Origin: Taudactylus pleione
Taxonomy: Eukaryota > Chordata > Amphibia > Anura > Myobatrachidae
Assembly (NCBI GenBank): GCA_031769625.1
Contig: JAUIMM010000699.1
Span: forward strand, 1,178,001 to 1,242,000
DNA: 64,000 nucleotides
Reading direction: 5' to 3'
Made by a program: the position numbers and the translations under genes. The notes beneath the pieces are model-generated. The model saw only the letters and a program-made list of their open reading frames with translations, searched no databases and was not told where the DNA came from. Shown one piece after another: positions 1 to 10,160 of this stretch (positions within the stretch are counted from its first letter, which is position 1; the number at the start of each line of letters is the position of its first letter).

Positions 1-1
1 C

Positions 2-124
2 CTCCCCTGCTTAGAGGTGGTGGGTGGTATTCTTCATGAGGTGAAAAGGATGATGGACATGGATAGAGAGAGGCTGGATGCCGTCGGGTGGTCTAGGAGG
101 TGGAGGCACCTGAAACCCCCTTAG
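2..124 (+). CDS. Possible C-terminal end of an ORF (partial)
   Basis: An open frame enters from the left edge and runs 40 codons to TAG at 122-124. The peptide is rich in Arg, Val and Trp and ends in a basic stretch (SRRWRHLKPP). It could be the last residues of a retrotransposon protein or a cellular gene, because about 530 bp of untranslated-looking sequence and an AATAAA follow. No domain or motif is recognisable in so short a piece. Forty open codons can occur by chance, so the call rests mainly on the downstream layout. A non-coding origin is equally possible. Confidence 0.22.
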   Translation, partial: LPCLEVVGGILHEVKRMMDMDRERLDAVGWSRRWRHLKPP

Positions 125-669
125 TGGGTGGCAGGCAGTCTCTCCCTGCTTGTTTCTTTGGCTTTCTGTCACTTTTACTTCTTTCCCCTGTAGATTTTGA
201 TTGACTTGTTTTTTATTGAGATGGTTTACATGTATCTAAACTGCTCTTTTTTACTTTCTCTTTGTCAAAGGAGTTAGTGTTGGTGGATAGTGGTTAGAGT
301 GGTGGTGGGATTCGTTGGGTGAGGTGGTGGTTAGTTGGGGGGAGTAGCAAGGTGTTGTCTTGTCTGGGTGGTATGGATGGAGTTCGTTTGTGTGGTGGCT
401 GCTGTAGGCGGCCCTTAATAAGATGAAGCCCTTTGCCAAGGTAGGCTTAGGCAGTCTCTAGTTATGGGTTACTTGACACTGAAGCTTAAGTGTCTGATTA
501 TCTGTATTATGCTTGTTCTAAGCTGTGGATATACCATTTTTGTCTCTTTGTTGTATGTGGATTTGTACATTTTGGTTTACTGTACTATGTTTATTTTTTA
601 GTCTGTGAACCTCATTATTTATTGTAATTTTAATGTTTTACATGTTGCAATTCTCCAATAAAGAGGATT
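125..669 (+). other. Non-satellite flank, 3'-UTR-like
   Basis: This sequence shares nothing with the satellite. It is T-rich, with a G/T-rich part at about 270-400 carrying G runs at 307-309, 317-319 and 337-342. A pyrimidine tract ending in CTGTAG at 172-193 looks like a splice acceptor, but nothing coding follows it. All + strand frames are broken by stops after 124. The final 130 bp are AT-rich and end in AATAAAG just before the satellite. The segment reads as the 3' untranslated end of a retroelement or transcript, though ordinary intergenic DNA is possible. The apparent 62-codon frame on the minus strand at 251-439 is His/Pro/Thr-rich and simply reflects the G/T-rich composition. Confidence 0.45.
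657..662 (+). promoter_or_regulatory. Candidate polyadenylation signal AATAAA
   Basis: A perfect AATAAA hexamer lies eight bases before the first satellite base (about 670). No poly(A) tract follows. Its position at the end of the flank fits the 3' terminus of a non-LTR retroelement whose tail was short or lost, but a chance hexamer in AT-rich DNA cannot be excluded. Confidence 0.35.
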
Positions 670-1004
670 GACCAAGACCCACAAATGTTATGTGAAATGG
701 TTTTTCTCCAAAGTCGCGTTTTAGAGATAACAGCAAATGCTCGTTTTAGGCCAAAATGTATTGAAAGCAATGGAAACAACAAAAGCACATACTTTGTGAT
801 ATCTCCTCTTGTAGCAAACACAGACAGCTCAAAATTTCACCAAATGTGTTGAAGACCAAGACCCACAAATGTGATGTGAAATGGCTTTTCTCACATGATG
901 CGTTTAAGAAAAAACAGCAAATGCTCGTTTTAGGCCAAAATGCATTGAAAGCAATGGAAACAACAAAAGCACATACTTTGTGATATCTCCTCTTGTAGCA
1001 AACA
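670..1004. repeat. Left edge monomers of the array
   Basis: The array starts mid-monomer at GACCAAGACCCAC, in a marker monomer carrying CAAAGTCGCG (709). That block is found only about once per higher-order repeat elsewhere, for example at 7141, 12451 and 16867. It is followed by the monomer with GGCTTTTCTCACATGATG, exactly as in the interior. Edge copies differ from interior ones by only a few bases, so the array does not decay toward this border. Confidence 0.9.
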
Positions 1005-4000
1005 GAGACAGCTCAAAATTTCACCGAATGTGTTGAAGAACAAGACCCACAAATGTGATGTGAAATGGTTTTTCTCCCATGTTGTATTTAAGAGAAAACA
1101 GCAAATGCTCGTTTTAGGCCAAAACGCATTGAAAGAAAAGTAAACAACAGAAGCGCATACTTTGTGATATCTCCTCTTGTAGCAAACACAGACATCTCAA
1201 AATTTCACCAAATGTGTTGAAGACCAAGACCCACAAATGTGATGTGAAATAGTTTTTCTCCCATGTTGCATTTAAGAGAAAACAGCAAATGCACGTTTTA
1301 GGCCAAAATGCATTGAAAGCAATAGAAACAACCAAAGCGCATACTTTGTTATATCTCCTCTTGTAGCAAACACAGACAGCTCAAAATTTCACCAAATGTG
1401 TTGAAGAATAAGACTCACAAATGTGATGTGATATGGTTTTTCTCCCATGTTGTATTTAAGAGAAAACAGCAAATGCTCGTTTTAGGCCAAAACGCATTGA
1501 AAGCAATGGAAACAACAAAAGGGCATAGTTTGTGATATCTCCTCTTGTAGCAAACACAGACAGCTCAAAATTTCACCAAATGTGTTGAAGACCAAGACCC
1601 ACAAATGTGATGTGAAATGGTTTTTCTCCCATGTAGCATTTAAGAAAAAACAGCAAATGCTCGTTTTAGGCCAAAATGCATTGAAAGCAATGGAAACAAC
1701 AAAAGCGCATACTTTGTGATATCTCCTCTTGTAGCAAACACAGACAGCTCAAAATTTCACCAAATGTGTTGAAGACCAAGACCCACAAATGTGATGTGAA
1801 ATGGTTTTTCTCCCATGTTGTATTTAAGAGAAAACAGCAAATGTTCGTTTTAGGCCAAAATGTATTGAAAGCAATGAAAACAACAAAAGCGCATACTTTG
1901 TGATATCTCCTCTTGTAGCAAACACAGACAGCTCAAAATTTCACCAAATGTGTTGAAGACCAAGACCCACAAATGTGATGTGAAATGGTTTTTCTCCCAT
2001 ATTGCGTTTAAGAAAAAACTTCAAATGCTCATTTTAGGCCAAAATGCATTGAAAGCAATGGAAACAACAAAAGCGCATACTTTGTGATATCTCCTCTTGT
2101 AGCAAACACAGACAGCTCAAAATTTCACCGAATGTGTTGATGAACAAGACCCACAAATGTGATGTGAAATGGTTTTTCTCCCATGTTGTATTTAAGAGAA
2201 AACAGCAAATGCTCGTTTTAGGCCAAAATGTATTGAAAGCAATGGAAACAACAAAAGCGCATACTTTGTGATATCTCCTCTTGTAGCAAACACAGACAGC
2301 TCAAAATTTCACCGAATGTGTTGAAGAACAAGACCCACAAATGTGATGTGAAATGGTTTTTCTCCCATGTTGCGTTTAAGAGAAAACAGCAAATGCTCGT
2401 TTTAGGTCAAAATGCATTGAAAGCAATGGAAACAACAAAAGCGCATACTTTGTGATATCTCCTCTTGTAGCAAACACAGACAGCTCAAAATTTCACCGAA
2501 TGTGTTGAAGAACAAGACCCACATATGTGATGTGAAAAGGTTTTTCTCCCATGTAGCATTTAAGAGAAAACAGTAAATGGTTGTTTTAGGCCAAAATGCA
2601 TTGAAAGCAATGAAAACAACAAAAGCGCATACTTTGTGATATCTCCTCTTGTAGCAAACAGACAGCTCAAAATTTCACCGAATGTGTTGAAGAACAAGAC
2701 CCACAAATGTGATGTGAAATGGTTTTTCTCCCATGTTGTATTTAAGAGAAAACAGCAAATGCTCGTTTTAGGCCAAAACGCATTGAAAGAAAAGTAAACA
2801 ACAGAAGCGCATACTTTGTGATATCTCCTCTTGTAGCAAACACAGACATCTCAAAATTTCACCAAATGTGTTGAAGACCAAGACCCACAAATGTGATGTG
2901 AAATAGTTTTTCTCCCATGTTGCATTTAAGAGAAAACAGCAAATGCACGTTTTAGGCCAAAATGCATTGAAAGCAATAGAAACAACAAAAGCGCATACTT
3001 TGTTATATCTCCTCTTGTAGCAAACACAGACAGCTCAAAATTTCACCAAATGTGTTGAAGAATAAGACTCACAAATGTGATGTGATATGGTTTTTCTCCC
3101 ATGTTGTATTTAAGAGAAAACAGCAAATGCTCGTTTTAGGCCAAAACGCATTGAAAGCAATGGAAACAACAAAAGGGCATAGTTTGTGATATCTCCTCTT
3201 GTAGCAAACACAGACAGCTCAAAATTTCACCGAATGTGTTGAAGAACAAGACCCACAAATGTGATGTGAAATGGTTTTTCTCCCATGTTGTATTTAAGAG
3301 AAAACAGCAAATGCTCGTTTTAGGCCAAAACGCATTGAAAGAAAAGTAAACAACAGAAGCGCATACTTTGTGATATCTCCTCTTGTAGCAAACACAGACA
3401 TCTCAAAATTTCACCAAATGTGTTGAAGACCAAGACCCACAAATGTGATGTGAAATAGTTTTTCTCCCATGTTGCATTTAAGAGAAAACAGCAAATGCAC
3501 GTTTTAGGCCAAAATGCATTGAAAGCAATAGAAACAACAAAAGCGCATACTTTGTTATATCTCCTCTTGTAGCAAACACAGACAGCTCAAAATTTCACCA
3601 AATGTGTTGAAGAATAAGACTCACAAATGTGATGTGATATGGTTTTTCTCCCATGTTGTATTTAAGAGAAAACAGCAAATGCTCGTTTTAGGCCAAAACG
3701 CATTGAAAGCAATGGAAACAACAAAAGGGCATAGTTTGTGATATCTCCTCTTGTAGCAAACACAGACAGCTCAAAATTTCACCAAATGTGTTGAAGACCA
3801 AGACCCACAAATGTGATGTGAAATGGTTTTTCTCCCATGTAGCATTTAAGAAAAAACAGCAAATGCTCGTTTTAGGCCAAAATGCATTGAAAGCAATGGA
3901 AACAACAAAAGCGCATACTTTGTGATATCTCCTCTTGTAGCAAACACAGACAGCTCAAAATTTCACCAAATGTGTTGAAGACCAAGACCCACAAATGTGA

Positions 4001-4964
4001 TGTGAAATGGTTTTTCTCCCATGTTGTATTTAAGAGAAAACAGCAAATGTTCGTTTTAGGCCAAAATGTATTGAAAGCAATGAAAACAACAAAAGCGCAT
4101 ACTTTGTGATATCTCCTCTTGTAGCAAACACAGACAGCTCAAAATTTCACCAAATGTGTTGAAGACCAAGACCCACAAATGTGATGTGAAATGGTTTTTC
4201 TCCCATATTGCGTTTAAGAAAAAACTTCAAATGCTCATTTTAGGCCAAAATGCATTGAAAGCAATGGAAACAACAAAAGCGCATACTTTGTGATATCTCC
4301 TCTTGTAGCAAACACAGACAGCTCAAAATTTCACCGAATGTGTTGATGAACAAGACCCACAAATGTGATGTGAAATGGTTTTTCTCCCATGTTGTATTTA
4401 AGAGAAAACAGCAAATGCTCGTTTTAGGCCAAAATGTATTGAAAGCAATGGAAACAACAAAAGCGCATACTTTGTGATATCTCCTCTTGTAGCAAACACA
4501 GACAGCTCAAAATTTCACCGAATGTGTTGAAGAACAAGACCCACAAATGTGATGTGAAATGGTTTTTCTCCCATGTTGCGTTTAAGAGAAAACAGCAAAT
4601 GCTCGTTTTAGGTCAAAATGCATTGAAAGCAATGGAAACAACAAAAGCGCATACTTTGTGATATCTCCTCTTGTAGCAAACACAGACAGCTCAAAATTTC
4701 ACCGAATGTGTTGAAGAACAAGACCCACATATGTGATGTGAAAAGGTTTTTCTCCCATGTAGCATTTAAGAGAAAACAGTAAATGGTTGTTTTAGGCCAA
4801 AATGCATTGAAAGCAATTAAAACAACAAAAGCGCATACTTTGTGATATCTCCTCTTGTAGCAAACAGACAGCTCAAAATTTCACCGAATGTGTTGAAGAA
4901 CAAGACCCACAAATGTGATGTGAAATGGTTTTTCTCCCATGTTGTATTTAAGAGAAAACAGCAA
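1005..4964. repeat. 9-mer/12-mer higher-order repeat, 2206-bp offset
   Basis: The GAAAAGTAAAC marker appears at 1135, 2789 and 3341: offsets of 1654 (9 monomers minus 2 bp) and 552 (3 monomers). With an offset of 2206 (12 monomers minus 2 bp), 1005-2760 matches 3211-4964 almost base for base. One example is ATGTTCG at 1841 and 4047. The GTTGATGAACAAG variant is shared by the two copies at about 2137 and 4343. The middle 3-mer (about 2657-3210) is an extra partial restart, as left by an out-of-register exchange. Confidence 0.85.
1711..1894. repeat. Representative 184-bp monomer
   Basis: This unit, phased on ACTTTG, shows the monomer layout. It contains an EcoRV-type GATATC palindrome near its start, a CA-rich segment (AGCAAACACAGACAGCTC), and an AAAATTTCAC block. 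The main variable linker follows (GAAGACCAAG here, GAAGAACAAG in the other class). Next come a conserved GTGATGTGAAATGG, a second variable block (TTGTATTTAAGAGAAAAC here, TTGCGTTTAAGAAAAAAC in the other class), TTTTAGGCCAAAA, and the ATTGAAAGCAAT dyad. Hand-counted GC is 66 of 184. The length fits one nucleosome plus linker. There is no gene in it. Confidence 0.95.
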
Positions 4965-5018
4965 ATGTTCGTTTTAGGCCAAAATGTATTGAAAGCAATG
5001 AAAACAACAAAAGCGCAT
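4837..5018. repeat. 182-bp monomer variant (CA deletion)
   Basis: AGCAAACAGACAGCTC replaces AGCAAACACAGACAGCTC, so the unit is two bases short (next ACTTTG at 5019). The same deletion recurs at about 5755, 6121, 7959, 8325, 10161, 10527, 18053, 18419, 19337, 19703 and many later places. It is always inherited at fixed places in the higher-order repeats, so it works as a phase marker. It explains why repeat spacings are multiples of 184 minus an even number. It also opens one monomer-long reading frame (GTG to TGA, 61 codons), which makes these monomers look like tiny genes when they are not. Confidence 0.93.
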
Positions 5019-5900
5019 ACTTTGTGATATCTCCTCTTGTAGCAAACACAGACAGCTCAAAATTTCACCAAATGTGTTGAAGACCAAGACCCACAAATGT
5101 GATGTGAAATGGTTTTTCTCCCATATTGCGTTTAAGAAAAAACATCAAATGCTCATTTTAGGCCAAAATGCATTGAAAGCAATGGAAACAACAAAAGCGC
5201 ATACTTTGTGATATCTCCTCTTGTAGCAAACACAGACAGCTCAAAATTTCACCGAATGTGTTGAAGAACAAGACCCACAAATGTGATGTGAAATGGTTTT
5301 TCTCCCATGTTGAATTTAAGAGAAAACAGCAAATGCTCGTTTTAGGCCAAAATGTATTGAAAGCAATGGAAACAACAAAAGCGCATACTTTGTGATATCT
5401 CCTCTTGTAGCAAACACAGACAGCTCAAAATTTCACCGAATGTGTTGAAGAACAAGACCCACAAATGTGATGTGAAATGGTTTTTCTCCCATGTTGCGTT
5501 TAAGAGAAAACAGCAAATGCTCGTTTTAGGTCAAAATGCATTGAAAGCAATGGAAACAACAAAAGCGCATACTTTGTGATATCTCCTCTTGTAGCAAACA
5601 CAGACAGCTCAAAATTTCACCGAATGTGTTGAAGAACAAGACCCACAAATGTGATGTGAAAAGGTTTTTCTCCCATGTTGCATTTAAGAGAAAACAGTAA
5701 ATGGTTGTTTTAGGCCAAAATGCATTGAAAGCAATGAAAACAACAAAAGCGCATACTTTGTGGTATCTCCTCTTGTAGCAAACAGACAGCTCAAAATTTC
5801 ACCGAATGTGTTGAAGAACAAGACTCACAAATGTGATGTGAAATGGTTTTTCTCCCATGTTGTATTTAAGAGAAAACAGCAAATGCTCGTTTTAGGCCAA
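4965..5900. repeat. 5-mer duplication, 918-bp offset
   Basis: From ATGTTCG at 4965 (parent at 4047) the sequence repeats the preceding five monomers, including one 182-bp unit. The monomer at 4842-4967 joins one repeat phase to another, so it marks the exchange point. Differences between the two copies are few, for example CATGTAGCATTT near 4758 against CATGTTGCATTT near 5676. Confidence 0.8.
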
Positions 5901-8900
5901 AACGCATTGAAAGCAATGGAAACAACAAAAGCGCATACTTTGTGATATCTCCTCTTGTAGCAAACACAGATAGCTCAAAATTTCAAAAAATGTGTTGAAG
6001 ACCAAGACCCACAAATGTGATGTGAAATGGTTTTTCTCCCATGTTGCGTTTAAGAAAAAACAGCAAATGCTCGTTTTAGGCCAAAATGCATTGAAAGCAA
6101 TGGAAACAACAAAAGCGCAAACTTTGTGATATCTCCTCTTGTATCAAACAGACAGCTCAAAATTTCACCGAATGTGTTGAAGAACAAGACCCACAAATTT
6201 TATATGAAATGGTTTTTCTCTCATGTTGTATTTAAGAGAAAACAGCAAATGCTCGTTTTAGGCCAAAACGCATTGAAAGAAATGGAAACAACAGAAGCAC
6301 ATACTTTGTGATATCTCCTCTTGTAGCAAACACAGACAGCTCAAAATTTAAAAAAATGTGTTGAAGACCAAGACCCACAAATGTGATGTGAAATGGTTTT
6401 TCTCCCATGTTGCGTTTAAGAGAAAACAGCAAATGCTCGTTTTAGGCCAAAATGCATTGAAAGCAAAGGAAACAACAAAAGTGCATACTTTGTGATATTT
6501 CCTCTTGTAGCAAACACAGACAGCTCAAAATTTCACCAAATGTGTTGAAGAACAAGACCCACAAATGTGATGTGAAATGGTTTTTCTCCCATTTTGTATT
6601 TAAGAGAAAACAGCAAATGCTCGTTTTAGGCCAAAACGCATTGAAAGCAATGGTAACAACAAAAGTGCATACTTTGTGATATCTCCTCTTGTAGCAAACA
6701 CAGACAGCTCAAAATTTCAAAAAATGTGTTGAAGACCAAGACCCACAAATGTGATGTGAAATGGTTTTTCTCCCATGTTGCGTTTAAGAAAAAACAGCAA
6801 ATGCTCGTTTTAGGCCAAAATGCATTGAAAGCAATGGAAACAACAAAAGCACATACTTTGTGATATCTCCTCTTGTAGCAAACACAGACAGCTCAAAATT
6901 TCACCAAATGTGTTGAAGACCAAGACCCCCAAATGTGATGTGAAATGGTTTTTCTCCCATGTTGCGTTTAAGAAAAAACATCAAATGCTCATTTTAGGCC
7001 AAAATGCATTGAAAGCAATGGAAACAACAAAAGCGCATACTTTGTGATATCTCATCTTGTAGCAAACACAGACAGCTCAAAATTTCACCAAATGTGTTGA
7101 AGACCAAGACCCACAAATGTTATGTGAAATGGTTTTTCTCCAAAGTCGCGTTTTAGAGAAAACAGCAAATGCTCATTTTAGGCCAAAATGCATTGAAAGC
7201 AATGGAAACAACAAAAGCACATACTTTGTGATATCTCCTCTTGTAGCAAACACAGACAGCTCAAAATTTCACCAAATGTTTTGAAGACCAAGACCCACAA
7301 ATGTGATGTGAAATGGTTTTTCTCCCATGTTGAATTTAAGAGAAAACAGCAAATGCTCGTTTTAGGCCAAAATGTATTGAAAGCAATGGAAACAACAAAA
7401 GCGCATACTTTGTGATATCTCCTCTTGTAGCAAACACAGACAGCTCAAAATTTCACCGAATGTGTTGAAGAACAAGACCCACAAATGTGATGTGAAATGG
7501 TTTTTCTCCCATGTTGCGTTTAAGAGAAAACAGCAAATGCTCGTTTTAGGTCAAAATGTATTGAAAGCAATGGAAACAACAAAAGCGCATACTTTGTGAT
7601 ATCTCCTCTTGTAGCAAACACAGACAGCTCAAAATTTCACCGAATGTGTTGAAGAACAAGACCCACAAATGTGATGTGAAATGGTTTTTCTCCCATGTTG
7701 CGTTTAAGAGAAAACAGCAAATGCTCGTTTTAGGTCAAAATGCATTGAAAGCAATGGAAACAACAAAAGCGCATACTTTGTGATATCTCCTCTTGTAGCA
7801 AACACAGACAGCTCAAAATTTCACCGAATGTGTTGAAGACCAAGACCCACAAATGTGATGTGAAAAGGTTTTTCTCCCATGTTGCATTTAAGAGAAAACA
7901 GTAAATGGTTGTTTTAGGCCAAAATGCATTGAAAGCAATGAAAACAACAAAAGCGCATACTTTGTGATATCTCCTCTTGTAGCAAACAGACAGCTCAAAA
8001 TTTCACCGAATGTGTTGAAGAACAAGACTCACAAATGTGATGTGAAATGGTTTTTCTCCCATGTTGTATTTAAGAGAAAACAGCAAATGCTCGTTTTAGG
8101 CCAAAACGCATTGAAAGCAATGGAAACAACAAAAGCGCATACTTTGTGATATCTCCTCTTGTAGCAAACACAGATACCTCAAAATTTCAAAAAATGTGTT
8201 GAAGACCAAGACCCACAAATGTGATGTGAAATGGTTTTTCTCCCATGTTGCGTTTAAGAAAAAACAGCAAATGCTCGTTTTAGGCCAAAATGCATTGAAA
8301 GCAATGGAAACAACAAAAGCGCAAACTTTGTGATATCTCCTAATGTATCCAACAGACAGCTCAAAATTTCACCGAATGTGTTGAAGAACAATACCCACAA
8401 ATTTGATATGAAATGGTTTTTCTCTCATGTTGTATTTAAGAGAAAACAGCAAATGCTCGTTTTAGGCCAAAACGCATTGAAAGAAATGGAAACAACAGAA
8501 GCACATACTTTGTGATATCTCCTCTTGTAGCAAACACAGACAGCTCAAAATTTAAAAAAATGTGTTGAAGACCAAGACCCACAAATGTGATGTGAAATGG
8601 TTTTTCTCCCATGTTGCGTTTAAGAGAAAAAAGCAAATGCTCGTTTTAGGCCAAAATGCATTGAAAGCAAAGGAAACAACAAAAGCACATACTTTGTGAT
8701 ATTTCCTCTTGTAGCAAACACAGACAGCTCAAAATTTCACCAAATGTGTTGAAGAACAAGACCCACAAATGTGATGTGAAATGATTTTTCTCCCATGTTG
8801 TATTTAAGAGAAAACAGCAAATGCTCGTTTTAGGCCAAAATGTATTGAAAGCAATGGAAACAACAAAAGCGCATACTTTGTGATATCTCCTCTTGTAGCA

Positions 8901-9240
8901 AACACAGACAGCTCAAAATTTCACCGAATGTGTTGAAGAACAAGACCCACAAATGTGATGTGAAAAGGTTTTTCTCCCATGTAGCATTTAAGAGAAAACA
9001 GTAAATGGTTGTTTTAGGCCAAAATGCATTGAAAGCAATGAAAACAACAAAAGCGCATACTTTGTGATATCTCCTCTTGTAGCAAACAGACAGCTCAAAA
9101 TTTCACCGAATGTGTTGAAGAACAAGACCCACAAATGTGATGTGAAATGGTTTTTCTCCCATGTTGAATTTAAGAGAAAACAGTAAATGGTTGTTTTAGG
9201 CCAAAATGCATTGAAAGCAATGGAAACAACAAAAGCGCAT
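5901..9240. repeat. 12-mer repeat region, 2204-bp offset
   Basis: About 5740-6640 reappears at about 7944-8844 with an offset of 2204 (12 monomers minus 4 bp), including the paired 182-bp monomers at 5760/6126 and 7964/8330. Beyond that the two copies part company. The first contains the CAAAGTCGCG marker monomer (7141) and CTCATCTTG (about 7050). The second runs into C-type monomers (AGTAAATGGTTG). The homogenisation therefore covered only part of the unit. No gene is present. Confidence 0.78.
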
Positions 9241-9608
9241 ACTTTGTGATATCTCCTCTTGTAGCAAACACAGACAGCTCAAAATTTCACCGAATGTGTT
9301 GAAGAACAAGACCCACAAATGTGATGTGAAAAGGTTTTTCTCCCATGTAGCATTTAAGAGAAAACAGTAAATGGTTGTTTTAGGCCAAAATGCATTGAAA
9401 GCAATGGAAACAACAAAAGCGCATACTTTGTGATATCTCCTCTTGTAGCAAACACAGACAGCTCAAAATTTCACCGAATGTGTTGAAGAACAAGACCCAC
9501 AAATGTGATGTGAAAAGGTTTTTCTCCCATGTAGCATTTAAGAGAAAACAGTAAATGGTTGTTTTAGGCCAAAATGCATTGAAAGCAATGGAAACAACAA
9601 AAGCGCAT
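9241..9608. repeat. Exact single-monomer tandem duplication
   Basis: Monomers 9241-9424 and 9425-9608 read identically over 184 bp. Both are C-type (GAAAAGG, CATGTAGCATTT, AGTAAATGGTTG). C-type monomers occur singly elsewhere, so this is a recent one-unit gain. Confidence 0.88.
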
Positions 9609-9792
9609 ACTTTGTGATATCTCCTCTTGTAGCAAACACAGACAGCTCAAAATTTCACCGAATGTGTTGAAGAACAAGACCCACAAATGTGATGTGAAAT
9701 GGTTTTTCTCCCATGTTGAATTTAAGAGAAAACAGCAAATGCTCGTTTTAGGCCAAAATGTATTGAAAGCAATGGAAACAACAAAAGCGCAT

Positions 9793-10160
9793 ACTTTGTG
9801 ATATCTCCTCTTGTAGCAAACACAGACAGCTCAAAATTTCACCGAATGTGTTGAAGAACAAGACCCACAAATGTGATGTGAAATGGTTTTTCTACCATGT
9901 TGCGTTTAAGAGAAAACAGCAAATGCTCGTTTTAGGTCAAAATGCATTGAAAGCAATGGAAACAACAAAAGCGCATACTTTGTGATATCTCCTCTTGTAG
10001 CAAACACAGACAGCTCAAAATTTCACCGAATGTGTTGAAGAACAAGACCCACAAATGTGATGTGAAATGGTTTTTCTACCATGTTGCGTTTAAGAGAAAA
10101 CAGCAAATGCTCGTTTTAGGTCAAAATGCATTGAAAGCAATGAAAACAACAAAAGCGCAT
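9793..10160. repeat. Near-exact single-monomer duplication
   Basis: Monomers 9793-9976 and 9977-10160 share the rare TTTTTCTACCATG and GGTCAAAATG variants. They differ only near the end (CAATGGAAAC against CAATGAAAAC). The same CTACCATG variant reappears at about 11165, 15391 and 15571, so it was later spread by longer duplications. Confidence 0.85.

Noticed and set aside
172..193. Splice-acceptor-like tract ending CTGTAG
   Set aside because: No open exon follows. Stops appear soon after in all frames, and one motif alone is too weak.
300..345. Possible G-quadruplex in the G/T-rich flank
   Set aside because: There are only three G runs of three or more within the stretch, so a standard four-run motif is not met.
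251..439. 62-codon minus-strand frame in the flank
   Set aside because: The His/Pro/Thr/Ser-rich content follows directly from a G/T-rich + strand. No homology or start context supports it.
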